Source: a virus. Taken from it: a stretch of DNA of 64,000 bases. The translations under genes were made by a program, and so were the position numbers. Positions 1 through 9,476 of this stretch are shown here, piece by piece. Numbering within the stretch: the first letter of the stretch is position 1; each line of letters opens with the position of its first letter. The stretch is from the IMG/VR virus record IMGVR_UViG_3300008111_000019, positions 47,088 through 111,087 of that record. One strand, 5' to 3'. The notes beneath the pieces are model-generated. The model worked only from the letters and a program-made list of their open reading frames with translations. It was not told the origin of the DNA and made no database searches.

Positions 1-1
1 T

Positions 2-1228
2 GTTGTTGACTATATATTTGACGGTAACACAAATACGCTTACTATAAATGAGGATTCTCTAGAGATAGGTGATGTGGTATTGATTGTTAATGATCTTGCA
101 GTTCAGTATAGATTAGAAAATAACAATATTGTAATTGCTCCTTCAGTACCATTGACAGTTAATGATCCAATAACAATTACATGGTTTAGCGAATATCCTA
201 CACTTGATCTTATTAGCGATGAATTCAGTGGCGGAAAAGTAAATTACCAATTGCCAAGAAATCCAATCGATGTAAATTTCATATGGGTTTATAAAAATGG
301 AGAAAGATTAACCAAAGATAGAGATTATTACCTGTCATTGCCGAGGGGAGTGGTTTATCTAGTGGATCCTACAATCAGAACTGATTTAATTAAAATTATA
401 CAGTTTGGCACTAAAACTTATGAGCCACCTAGAGCATTTGAAATCTATAAAGATATGTTGAATAACAATATCTATAAGAGATATCAAAAGAAAAATTCAG
501 TTAAGTTGACTAAGGTTTTAAATTATTACGATACTACTGTAGAAGTATCAGATGCAACTCAATTATCTGAACCGATCCTAAGTAGAAATATTCCAGGTAT
601 CATTACTATTAATAACGAGCGTATTGAATACTTTGCCAAGAGCGGCAATGTACTTTCTCAATTGCGTAGGGGAAGTCTAGGCACTGCTATTAAAGAATCG
701 CATGCTATTGGAAGTTATGTAATTGATTCGGGTAGTGGAGAAACTATTTCTTATACAGATACAGAATCTACCAATGATTTCTTAAGTGACGGAACCCCCG
801 ACGATTCAACAGTGGGCGCAGCACAAACTATAGGACCGTTGGATTTCATACCTGCTAAATCTCAACGTAATTCTTGGTATAGAGATACTATCCCTCAAAC
901 TTATGGACCATGCGATACTATCGAAGTATTTGTGGGTGGAAAACGATTGAGAAAAAATCCTATAGATTTATACAATTCAGAATTGTCTGCAAGTAGTCCT
1001 GCAGGCGATGAGCATATCGAAGCAGAGTTTAGTGTAGATGGATCTACAGCATTTGTGAGATTAACCGAAACAGTGCCTGCAGGAACCAAGATAACAGTGG
1101 TTCGTAAAACAGGTAGAATTTGGTATGACAAAGGCGAAACTACTGCAAGTACAGGAATATCTCTGCTATACAATGATACTCCAATCGCAAAATTCATCGA
1201 TGCGGGTAGCACTGAATTGCCCGAATAA
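2..1228 (+). CDS. Large virion structural protein, C-terminal part (partial)
   Basis: The frame is open to the left edge, so the true start lies outside the window; the GTG at 74 is only an internal codon. About 408 residues are visible. They are rich in beta-forming, Thr/Ser/Asn/Gly residues with no enzymatic motif. Features such as 'RRGSLGTAIKESHA' and 'DSGSGETISYTD' resemble large tail or baseplate-associated proteins of marine T4-like phages. It lies 8 bases before the next structural gene, in a run of late structural genes. The exact role (fibre, baseplate or neck) cannot be told from this fragment. Confidence 0.6.
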   Translation, partial: VVDYIFDGNTNTLTINEDSLEIGDVVLIVNDLAVQYRLENNNIVIAPSVPLTVNDPITITWFSEYPTLDLISDEFSGGKVNYQLPRNPIDVNFIWVYKNGERLTKDRDYYLSLPRGVVYLVDPTIRTDLIKIIQFGTKTYEPPRAFEIYKDMLNNNIYKRYQKKNSVKLTKVLNYYDTTVEVSDATQLSEPILSRNIPGIITINNERIEYFAKSGNVLSQLRRGSLGTAIKESHAIGSYVIDSGSGETISYTDTESTNDFLSDGTPDDSTVGAAQTIGPLDFIPAKSQRNSWYRDTIPQTYGPCDTIEVFVGGKRLRKNPIDLYNSELSASSPAGDEHIEAEFSVDGSTAFVRLTETVPAGTKITVVRKTGRIWYDKGETTASTGISLLYNDTPIAKFIDAGSTELPE

Positions 1229-1236
1229 ATACTACT

Positions 1237-1905
1237 ATGAACAAATCATCAGAGCCAAATATGATAGAAAATCAGCCCGAAAATCAACAAAAATATGAAA
1301 AACCCAACGAATCTGGGGGTTTTCATTTCGAAGGACACATCAAAATATTTGATCCGGAAAACGGAGAAGTCCTAATAGATAAAAGAAATGCCATCCACTA
1401 CGAAAATATGAGTGTGGCCATGGTCAATGCTTTGAGCAATCAAGGACAGGGAACCATATATGAAATGGTTTTTGGTAATGGTGGAACCACAGTAGATCCC
1501 ACAGGGTTGATCACATATCTAACAACTAATACTGTAGGTATCAATACTAGTTTGTATAATCAAACATACAATAAAGTAGTTGATCAAAATTCTGCTAATA
1601 ACACAGATCCTGTGAGAAACAAGATGGAAATACGTCATATTAGCGGTGCTACTTACAGCGACATTATTGTAAGTTGTATCCTTGATTACTCTGAACCAGA
1701 TGGTCAGCAGGCTTTTGATAATTCTGTAGACATGAGCGGAAATTTTGTATTTGATGAATTAGGTTTGCGCAGTTATAACCCAGACGGAACAGGAAAACTT
1801 CTAACACATGTTATATTTCATCCTGTGCAAAAATCATTGAACAGACTTTTACAAATCGATTACACGATTAGAATACAGAGTCTAACCAGTTTCGTTGAGG
1901 TGTAA
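1237..1905 (+). CDS. Virion structural protein
   Basis: A 222-residue protein with a polar, Asn/Gln/Glu-rich N-terminal tail (residues 1-35), then a beta-rich body with segments such as 'HYENMSVAMVNALSNQ' and 'VFGNGGTT'. It has no signal peptide or membrane segment. It sits between a large structural protein and the tail-fibre array, with 8 and 3 base gaps, so co-transcription with late genes is expected. Similar proteins occur beside tail fibres in cyanophage-like genomes. A virion role is inferred from this context; no domain of known function is recognised. Confidence 0.55.
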   Translation: MNKSSEPNMIENQPENQQKYEKPNESGGFHFEGHIKIFDPENGEVLIDKRNAIHYENMSVAMVNALSNQGQGTIYEMVFGNGGTTVDPTGLITYLTTNTVGINTSLYNQTYNKVVDQNSANNTDPVRNKMEIRHISGATYSDIIVSCILDYSEPDGQQAFDNSVDMSGNFVFDELGLRSYNPDGTGKLLTHVIFHPVQKSLNRLLQIDYTIRIQSLTSFVEV

Positions 1906-1908
1906 TAG

Positions 1909-3981
1909 ATGCCATATATTGTAAATTTTACAGATAAAGACAATAAACTGCCAATAACAGTTTATGATAATACATCTAGCAACGATACTAGTTTAACATT
2001 TCCTGGAAGAAACGTTACAGGATACGGACAGATTATTGCTGAAAACTTTTTGGCCATACTAGAAAATTTTGCCAAAGATACTGCACCAGTAAACCCAATC
2101 GAAGGCCAATTATGGTATGACACAGGGACTGCTAGATTAAAAATATGGGATAGCACTTTATGGAAAAGTGCGTCTAGTATCCAGACTAGCAGTGTTGAAC
2201 CTCCAACTGAAGAAAGTAAAGTAGGTGAGTTGTGGGTTGATACAGTTAATCAACAGGTATATGTTTATTCTGGTACACGATGGATTTTAGTAGGTCCTAC
2301 ATTTTCTACAGGTTTACGTAGCGGTCCACTAGTTGAATCTATTATAGACTCCGACAACATCACTAGGGTTGTATTAACCTTATACATTGAAGATGTGCCA
2401 GTGGTTATTATTAGTAGAGATAAATTTACTCCTAAAATTTCTATTTCTGGTTTTACAATTATTAACTCGGGATTCAATATTACTTCAAATGATGTAAGTG
2501 AAATTGCTGCCGAAACTAAAATATGGGGTACTGCTACATCTGCAGAATCCTTAATTATCAATGATGTTGAAATTCCTGCTTCTCGATTTATGAGAACAGA
2601 TATAACAAACACTTCAGATTTTCCTATAAACATTAGAAATAACAGTGGTGTTTTGATTGGAGTCAATAGTAATTTCAGTATCAGCACTTCTGAAACCTCT
2701 GCAAAAATTTACAATAGTTCTGTAGGATCTAGTATAGATTTACAAATTAACAGAGAAGGGGCACCAACTACTGTATTAAGAGTTTTTGATAACAAGATAG
2801 GTATAAACGTTGCTGCCCCGGAAGAGTCTTTAGATGTTGACGGAAATATTAGAACTAACGGAAGTTTAATATTAACCGGTACAGCATCTAGTACTAATTT
2901 TAATAATGGTACGTTTAGAACTGCAGGCGGTGCAGCAATTTCTAAAAATCTATTAGTCGGCGAAGGTATAATAGTAAATGGCACAGCCAATTTTGAAAAC
3001 ACTCAGCCGCAGACTACAGATACCTATGACTCCGGTAGTGTTACAAAGAGATGGAAAACAGTTAGAACTAAAACACTTGTAGCAGAAAATATTGAAGGTG
3101 TTTTAGTAGGTAACATTGTAGGTAATGCAACTACAGCAACCAATTTAAAATTTCCTACTACATTTAGAATTGAAGGAGATATTACATCTCCTAACGTATC
3201 GTTTGACGGACAGGTTGGCGGTCTAACTAAAACTTTCAACACCACACTGACTGCAACATTGATTAGTAGTAAAAATGAACCAGTTCCTAATACCAGCAAG
3301 CCCGATGACTATGTTTTAGTATTCAGAGGCGGTACTGGTCTATTAAAAGAAACCAGAGATGTATTCATTGGAGATTTAGGAGTACCAGTCGGAGGTATTA
3401 TACCTTTTGCAGGCGCTTTTGCTCCGTATGGTTATTTGCTTTGTGATGGTAGCGAAGTTGAAAAAACCAAATATAGTTTATTGTTTGACGTTATAGGTAA
3501 TACCTACAACGGAGCATTACCCTTAGTGGGTGTAGGTACATATCGTTTACCTGATCTGCGAGGCAGATTCCCCCTAGGTAAAGATAATATGGATAACGGA
3601 ATAACAGTGCCAAATACCACAGGTGGATATATTGATGCAGGTGGCGGAAATATTGACAGAGTTTCTGGTACTGCGCCTGATAACCTAGGCGACGGTGGCG
3701 GTCAATCTACTAATAATTTAACAGTGTCTAATCTTCCTGATCATGAACACAACATGAAAGGTTCTACAGGCCAGCAATATTATGCTTCTAGACTTGACAC
3801 AGCCATTCCTTTAGATACAGGATCTTTTTCTGATAAAGGACCTACATCACTTGGTCAAACACAATATGTTCCTACATCGGGCGGAGTTAAGACTGCAGGA
3901 GCACTGGGACAGGCCTTTTCAGTGATGAACCCGTACTTAACATTAAACTATATTATTCGCTCGGGCCCACCGAACTTCTAA
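1909..3981 (+). CDS. Tail fibre with phage collar domain
   Basis: 690 residues, the first of four tandem fibre paralogues. Residues 1-135 form the shared N-terminal module (PGRNVTGYG, NFLAILENF, IEGQLWYD, GELWVDT). The middle is a repetitive beta-rich shaft. Residues ~491-560 carry the phage tail collar signature ('VGGIIPFAG', 'GYLLCDGS', 'YRLPDLRGRFPLG'), and the protein ends with 'MNPYLTLNYIIR', usual for collar-domain fibres. The Gly-rich stretch after the collar matches fibre tips. Likely a short-tail-fibre-like adhesin that touches the host surface. Of the four paralogues it alone has the collar ending. Confidence 0.85.
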   Translation: MPYIVNFTDKDNKLPITVYDNTSSNDTSLTFPGRNVTGYGQIIAENFLAILENFAKDTAPVNPIEGQLWYDTGTARLKIWDSTLWKSASSIQTSSVEPPTEESKVGELWVDTVNQQVYVYSGTRWILVGPTFSTGLRSGPLVESIIDSDNITRVVLTLYIEDVPVVIISRDKFTPKISISGFTIINSGFNITSNDVSEIAAETKIWGTATSAESLIINDVEIPASRFMRTDITNTSDFPINIRNNSGVLIGVNSNFSISTSETSAKIYNSSVGSSIDLQINREGAPTTVLRVFDNKIGINVAAPEESLDVDGNIRTNGSLILTGTASSTNFNNGTFRTAGGAAISKNLLVGEGIIVNGTANFENTQPQTTDTYDSGSVTKRWKTVRTKTLVAENIEGVLVGNIVGNATTATNLKFPTTFRIEGDITSPNVSFDGQVGGLTKTFNTTLTATLISSKNEPVPNTSKPDDYVLVFRGGTGLLKETRDVFIGDLGVPVGGIIPFAGAFAPYGYLLCDGSEVEKTKYSLLFDVIGNTYNGALPLVGVGTYRLPDLRGRFPLGKDNMDNGITVPNTTGGYIDAGGGNIDRVSGTAPDNLGDGGGQSTNNLTVSNLPDHEHNMKGSTGQQYYASRLDTAIPLDTGSFSDKGPTSLGQTQYVPTSGGVKTAGALGQAFSVMNPYLTLNYIIRSGPPNF

Positions 3982-3991
3982 GGTATAAGAC

Positions 3992-5830
3992 ATGGCATAT
4001 ACGATTAATAAAACAGACGGAACAATTTTAGCAACAGTGGCCGACGGACAGATAGATACTATCAGTAGTGATCTCACTTTGATAGGTAAAAACTATAGCG
4101 GTTTCGGCGAATCTATCAACGAAAATTTTATCAAATTACTGGAAAATTTTTCTAGCACAGCAGCACCAGATAATCCTATTAGAGGCCAAATTTGGTTCGA
4201 TGTTAATGAACTTAAATTAAAAGTTTATAACGGCAATGCTTTTGTTCCTGTAAGTTCTGCAACTATTTCAAACACACAACCTACAAGTTTAGGTGTTGGT
4301 GATTTATGGTTCAATGATGTTGATAAACAGTTATATTTTTATGATGGGTCTAACACTATACTTTTAGGTCCTGATTATTCTCAGAGTCAAGGCCTAAGCG
4401 GATTAAAAGTAGCCAATATTTTAGACTCGCTCAATCAAAATCGAGTTATTACTTATTTGTATAATAACGGTATTTTGTTAGGAATATTTTCCAAAGATTC
4501 TTTTACTCCTAAGTTGCCTATACAAGGATTCACAGGAGAGATTAATCCAGGATTTAATTCCGGCACATTGTCCGGAATGAAATTTTATGTTACAGCCACT
4601 AATGCTGACAGTTTAGGTAATCAACCTGCAAGTTCTTATGTAAGAAATGATACCAACAATATTATCAACGGCGGATTAATTCTTACTTCAAATTTAGGAT
4701 TGATTATCGGTGATGCAAGTCAAGGTCAATTTAACATTTCTGACGGTAATCTTACAATCGCTAATATTGCGTCTAACAAAGACATTACATTAACAGTAAG
4801 ACGAGATGTTATTGCTGAACAAGCAATTAAGATTAGATCTTTATCGAGAAAAATAAATCTTTATGAAGGTATACCTGATAGTGAAGTAGATGTTGGCGGG
4901 GATCTAATTGTACAGGGAGATCTTACAGTTAATGGTGATTTTGTAACTATCAATACCAGCACATTGACTGTTGAAGATAAAAATATAGTATTAGCCAAGC
5001 AAACCAACACTTTACCTACAGACGGAAATGCTGCTGGTGGCGGAGTGATATTACAAGGCGCCACTAGTCATGTGTTCTTATGGCACGATGTTGGTCAAGT
5101 AGCAACTTCTAACTCTTCGGAAGCGATTGCCGATGGGTATAACGATGCATGGCCTCAGTTAGCCAGCGGTGCTTGGAACAGTTCGGAACATATCAATTTA
5201 GCATCCGGCAAAGAATTTAAGATCAATGGTGTTACAGTTTTATCTAGTACATCGCTTGGTCCTGGTATTACAAGTATTCCTGGCGTAACTAGTTTCGGTG
5301 CGCAAACTCAATTTACAGTAGATGATCTGTTTATGGATAACAGTACTATTGAAGTGACTGCTCCTAATACAGATTTGACGTTAGATATTAACGGCACAGG
5401 TACCCTTAATTTAAGCAGTAAGAAAATTACCAACGTTGCTAATCCAACTTCTGCTCAAGACGCCGCCACAAAAAATTATGTAGACACTACAGTGCGAAGC
5501 AGAAGTATCGTGTTAAGTATGGATATTTCCGACGGTATATCTAACTCTGCTATCGCCGGATTAGTTGAGCAGGTAGCCCCTGCTGCTGAATATGCGAATG
5601 GAACTATTGCCCGTGTACTATGTTCTCAATTAGTAAACGGTACTACATCTTTAGACATCAATCCGTTATTGTCTACAGGTACTACTGAATTTAACACACC
5701 AACTGGTACTGCATTCGGTGTTAGCAGTATTGCTTTTGGATTAGCCACTGTAGCAGCACCGGGTATCCTTGTGTCTAGAACTGTAAAAACATTCCAGATC
5801 ATAAGCAGTGCTTGGTCGTTCGTATCATGA
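3992..5830 (+). CDS. Tail fibre paralogue 2
   Basis: 612 residues. The N-terminal ~130 residues repeat the array module (GKNYSGFGESINENF, LLENF, PIRGQIWFD, GDLWFND). The shaft contains 'VDVGGDLIVQGDLTVNGDF' and 'ITNVANPTSAQDAATKNYVD', both typical of repetitive phage fibre shafts. The C-terminus (about residues 500-612) is unlike the other three paralogues and lacks both the collar and the shared YADLAE ending. It starts 10 bases after its upstream neighbour. A host-recognition or fibre-segment role is inferred from modular similarity and position. Confidence 0.8.
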   Translation: MAYTINKTDGTILATVADGQIDTISSDLTLIGKNYSGFGESINENFIKLLENFSSTAAPDNPIRGQIWFDVNELKLKVYNGNAFVPVSSATISNTQPTSLGVGDLWFNDVDKQLYFYDGSNTILLGPDYSQSQGLSGLKVANILDSLNQNRVITYLYNNGILLGIFSKDSFTPKLPIQGFTGEINPGFNSGTLSGMKFYVTATNADSLGNQPASSYVRNDTNNIINGGLILTSNLGLIIGDASQGQFNISDGNLTIANIASNKDITLTVRRDVIAEQAIKIRSLSRKINLYEGIPDSEVDVGGDLIVQGDLTVNGDFVTINTSTLTVEDKNIVLAKQTNTLPTDGNAAGGGVILQGATSHVFLWHDVGQVATSNSSEAIADGYNDAWPQLASGAWNSSEHINLASGKEFKINGVTVLSSTSLGPGITSIPGVTSFGAQTQFTVDDLFMDNSTIEVTAPNTDLTLDINGTGTLNLSSKKITNVANPTSAQDAATKNYVDTTVRSRSIVLSMDISDGISNSAIAGLVEQVAPAAEYANGTIARVLCSQLVNGTTSLDINPLLSTGTTEFNTPTGTAFGVSSIAFGLATVAAPGILVSRTVKTFQIISSAWSFVS

Positions 5831-5849
5831 TAAAGAATTGGAGCGATAA

Positions 5850-7679
5850 ATGGCCTATGTAATTAATAAAACTAACGGATTACAGTTAATAGTCTTAGAA
5901 GACGGAACAGTAGATACGTCAACTAGTGTAGGTTTGGTAGGACGTAACTATACAGGTTACGGCGAAATCCAGAATGAAAATTTCTTAGGCCTTTTAGAAA
6001 ATTGGGCCAATGCTAATCCTCCTTCTCGTCCAATAAGTGGACAGACATGGTTTAATACTTTTAATAAAACTCTTAATGTCTATGAAGGAGACAAGTGGGT
6101 ACCTGTTGGGTCAACAGTGATTCAAAATACCAGTCCCGAAGGCATCGCTGGAACATTGTGGTTTAAAGGTTCAACAAAACAATTATTTGTCTATAATGAA
6201 AATGCATGGAATCTTGTTGGACCCGAAGGACTTGAAGGATTCGGAGAAACTAGATCTATTTCTACTTTTCTATTAGATTCAACTGGTGCTCAAAGACCAA
6301 TTATATTAAATGTTGTAGATGATAAAGTTATATCTATGACAGCCAGTTCGGCATACCTTATCAGGGCCAACGAACAAACTCATATCACTAACAAATACAA
6401 TTTAGGTTATACCGATAGCGTGTTAAGAACAGTTAGTTCTGGTGTTAACCTAAATATGTTTCCTTCTTTTGGTAATAATTTTATAGGTGCATTAGACGGA
6501 AATGCAGCATCTGCTAGTAGACTAGAAACTCCAAGATTTATCAACGGCATTGCCTTTGATGGACAGAATGATATAACAATAACTTCATCAACTACAGGTA
6601 CACTGAATAGGGGTAGTTATCTAACAGGGAATAATTTTAACGGTTTAAATACCGTGACTTGGGCTGTTGATGCTAGTTCATCTAATTTAATAGGTAAAGT
6701 TGTAGCCAGAGACAGCGCCGGCGACTTTGCTGCCGGAACAATTACAGCAAATTTAGTAGGTAATGTCACAGGTAATGTAACTGCTACAGAAGGCACAAGT
6801 TCTTTTAATGTGGTACAAGCCAACGAGTTTGTAGGAGCGCAACTATCTGGCAATGCGTTTACTGCAACTAGATTGAAAACTCCTAGAACTATAAACGGAG
6901 TAGCGTTCGATGGCAGTGCTGATATCACTGTTACTGCCGCTGCAGATACATTGACAGGTACACAGTTAGCGGCTAACATTGTTCAATTAGGTACACTGAA
7001 TCAATTGAATGTAGCGGACACTGGAATATCTATAGGTAATTCCGGTCAGTTAGATATTTTTATTGATGTGTCTATTCCTACTATTAGAGATACTTCATCA
7101 CAAGGCATTACTTTTAATATTATCGATAATACTATAGGCGATGTAGATTTCAAATTAATTAACAGTACACTGTCGCTATCTCTAGGAGGCGCTAACGCAC
7201 CTGCATTTGTGCCAGAAAATGACAATGTAACTCATTTAGGTATTGTTACTAAACGTTGGAATACTGTTCATGCTAATCTATTTCAAGGTACTGCTACTGC
7301 TGCACGTTATGCCGACCTAGCAGAAAACTATCTAGCAGATGTAGATTATGAACCAGGTACAGTTTTAGAATTTGGTGGCAGTCAAGAAGTTACTGTAGCA
7401 GAAGATGAAACTCGTAAAGTGGCAGGAGTTGTGTCTAGTAATCCAGCATATTTAATGAACAGCGAATTACAAGGCGATCATGTAGTTGCCCTAGCACTAC
7501 AGGGAAGAGTTCCTTGTAAAGTTAGAGGCAAAATCCGTAAAGGAGACATGCTAGTCAGTGGCGGAAACGGCTATGCTAGACCTACTATAGATCCTAAAAT
7601 AGGCACTATTATCGGTAAAGCACTGGAAGATTTTGAAGGTACAGACGGAATTATTGAAATTGTAGTGGGCAGAGTTTAA
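5850..7679 (+). CDS. Tail fibre paralogue 3
   Basis: 609 residues. It has the array N-terminal module (GRNYTGYGEIQNENF, PISGQTWFN, GTLWFKG), then a beta-rich shaft with repeated 'PRFINGIAFDG' / 'PRTINGVAFDG' units. From about residue 480 it carries a C-terminal domain (TATAARYADLAENY, YEPGTVLEFGG, GRVPCKVRGKIRKGD) that is closely repeated at the end of the next gene. This ending is common in marine phage fibres. Ribosome binding sequence TTGGAG precedes the ATG. Likely a distal fibre or fibre-associated protein. Confidence 0.8.
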   Translation: MAYVINKTNGLQLIVLEDGTVDTSTSVGLVGRNYTGYGEIQNENFLGLLENWANANPPSRPISGQTWFNTFNKTLNVYEGDKWVPVGSTVIQNTSPEGIAGTLWFKGSTKQLFVYNENAWNLVGPEGLEGFGETRSISTFLLDSTGAQRPIILNVVDDKVISMTASSAYLIRANEQTHITNKYNLGYTDSVLRTVSSGVNLNMFPSFGNNFIGALDGNAASASRLETPRFINGIAFDGQNDITITSSTTGTLNRGSYLTGNNFNGLNTVTWAVDASSSNLIGKVVARDSAGDFAAGTITANLVGNVTGNVTATEGTSSFNVVQANEFVGAQLSGNAFTATRLKTPRTINGVAFDGSADITVTAAADTLTGTQLAANIVQLGTLNQLNVADTGISIGNSGQLDIFIDVSIPTIRDTSSQGITFNIIDNTIGDVDFKLINSTLSLSLGGANAPAFVPENDNVTHLGIVTKRWNTVHANLFQGTATAARYADLAENYLADVDYEPGTVLEFGGSQEVTVAEDETRKVAGVVSSNPAYLMNSELQGDHVVALALQGRVPCKVRGKIRKGDMLVSGGNGYARPTIDPKIGTIIGKALEDFEGTDGIIEIVVGRV

Positions 7680-7690
7680 TAACAGGGTAC

Positions 7691-7698
7691 GATAAATA
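7691..7698 (+). promoter_or_regulatory. T4-type late promoter, GATAAATA
   Basis: The octamer GATAAATA differs from the T4 late consensus TATAAATA only at its first base. It lies in the 41-base gap between two fibre genes, 22 bases before the ATG at 7721. The ribosome binding sequence CGGAG (7710-7714) falls between the expected transcript start and the ATG. Late T4 promoters need no -35 element. It would give fibre paralogue 4 and the next gene their own late transcript. Confidence 0.6.
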
Positions 7699-7720
7699 AG
7701 TGTATATACGGAGTTAATCA

Positions 7721-9466
7721 ATGGCATATCAAGTAGACAAGTTTAATGGGACGAGATTAGTCTCTGTAGAAGACGGCACCATTGATACCACTACCGACAT
7801 ACGTTTTGTAGGTAAAAACTACGCAGGATACGGTGAAGTACAGAACGAGAATTTTTTACATCTATTAGAAAATTTCTCAAATACCAGTGCTCCTCCTAAG
7901 GTAGTAACCGGGCAGATATGGTATGATAGTGGTAATAAAAAGTTAAGATTTTATGATGGTAGTCGTTTTAGGACTGCCAGCGGTGCAGAAATAGGAACGA
8001 CAGCCCCATCCGGGCTTCAAGCAGGAGATTTTTGGTTCGATACCAGCGCAGAACAGTTGTATGCTTATAACGGTTCTACGTTTGTTTTGATAGGACCAGA
8101 AACTACCCCAGAATTAGGTGCTGCCTCATTGACAGCACAGGTAGTAAAAGATACTCTAGGTACTAATCACAGCATAGGAAAAATTATTTCCGGCGGTGAT
8201 ACCATTGCTATTGTTAGTAAAGATGCGTTTACTCTAGACAGTGGGTTGAACCCCATTACTGGATTCACCACAATAAAGAAAGGTTTGAATCTTGTTAATA
8301 CTAACGGATCTACTGGAGTTACCAGTACAGACCACTTCTATTGGGGAACAGCATCAAATGCTGCTAGATTGGGTGGCTTTTTGGCCAGCGAATATGTAAG
8401 AACTGGAGAAGTTCGATTCGATACAGAGGTGAATTATTCAGATCCTGGTTTAACCATTGGCGGTAATTATCCTTCATACAGTAAAGATCTAGTTCTTAAA
8501 ATAGAGAATGGTGATGAACCAATTATTGAATCTAGATTAGCCAGCCCACTAACTCTTCGTGTAAGAGTTTCAGCCAGCGATGTGCGTAATTTTTATATTA
8601 CTTCTACAGGCTTTTTGCCAGGAGCCAATAATTTTTACAATTTAGGTTCTTCTACAGAAAATTGGGCTAATGTTTACGCTACGACATTTACAGGAAATCT
8701 AAGTGGATCAGTAACTGGTAACACGTCTGGTACACATACAGGTCCAATGGTAGGCAATTTAACCGGTAATGTGATTGGAAATTTAAATGGCACAGTCACA
8801 GGAAACGTTATTGGATCAGTTACTGGAACGGCTAGTAATGCTTTAACCTTAAACAGTCTAAATAGTGAATTTGGTGCAGTGGCAGTATCGGTGGCTATCA
8901 GAGACGCATCTGCCAATCTTACAGCAAACAGATTTATTGGAATCGCAGATAAGTCAGATAGATTAAAAATTGATGACAGTGCTACAGATACAGATCCTAG
9001 TTATAGGTCTGCTAAAACTCTTGCTTCTGGTAATACTATTGCAGCCAGAGATAGTTTAGGTAATTTGTTTGCAGTTTTGTTTGACGGTACTGCTACAGCA
9101 GCGAAATATGCTGACCTAGCAGAGAAGTATCTTACAGATCGTGAGTATGAACCAGGTACAGTAGTGACAGTGGGCGGCGAAGCAGAAGTTAGAGCCACTG
9201 TTTTTGGAGATCGTGCTATCGGAGTAGTAAGTACAAATCCAGCATTTATGATGAACAAAGAGTTAGAAGGTGGTACATATATTGCCCTAAAAGGTCGTGT
9301 ACCGTGCAAGGTAGTAGGATCGGTACGCAAAGGCGATCGATTAGTGGCTACAGAAAATGGTTGTGCTATCGCTGCCAGTTTCCATCAACATCCAGATGTT
9401 TTTGGTATCGCTTTACAAAGTGATCAAGATGTTGGCGTCAAAACTATAGAAGTGTTAGTATTATAA
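7721..9466 (+). CDS. Tail fibre paralogue 4
   Basis: 581 residues, the last of the fibre array. The N-terminal module is present (GKNYAGYGEVQNENF, VVTGQIWYD, GDFWFDT). Residues ~325-370 form a Gly/Asn/Thr repeat (alternating GN and TG steps), as expected for a beta-helical shaft. From residue ~456 the C-terminal domain repeats that of paralogue 3 (TATAAKYADLAEKY, YEPGTVVTVGG, GRVPCKVVGSVRKGD). It is preceded by its own late-promoter-like octamer. Likely a tail fibre component; the paralogue pair may allow alternative or heteromeric fibres. Confidence 0.8.
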   Translation: MAYQVDKFNGTRLVSVEDGTIDTTTDIRFVGKNYAGYGEVQNENFLHLLENFSNTSAPPKVVTGQIWYDSGNKKLRFYDGSRFRTASGAEIGTTAPSGLQAGDFWFDTSAEQLYAYNGSTFVLIGPETTPELGAASLTAQVVKDTLGTNHSIGKIISGGDTIAIVSKDAFTLDSGLNPITGFTTIKKGLNLVNTNGSTGVTSTDHFYWGTASNAARLGGFLASEYVRTGEVRFDTEVNYSDPGLTIGGNYPSYSKDLVLKIENGDEPIIESRLASPLTLRVRVSASDVRNFYITSTGFLPGANNFYNLGSSTENWANVYATTFTGNLSGSVTGNTSGTHTGPMVGNLTGNVIGNLNGTVTGNVIGSVTGTASNALTLNSLNSEFGAVAVSVAIRDASANLTANRFIGIADKSDRLKIDDSATDTDPSYRSAKTLASGNTIAARDSLGNLFAVLFDGTATAAKYADLAEKYLTDREYEPGTVVTVGGEAEVRATVFGDRAIGVVSTNPAFMMNKELEGGTYIALKGRVPCKVVGSVRKGDRLVATENGCAIAASFHQHPDVFGIALQSDQDVGVKTIEVLVL

Positions 9467-9476
9467 GGAATAGAAA

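Noticed and set aside
1224-1231. AATAAATA octamer at a gene junction on the plus strand
   Set aside because: It overlaps the stop codon and ends 5 bases before the next ATG, so a transcript would start inside the gene with no leader or ribosome binding site.
2265-2687. Minus-strand open frame within a tail fibre
   Set aside because: Fully antisense to a confident fibre gene with no supporting start signal.
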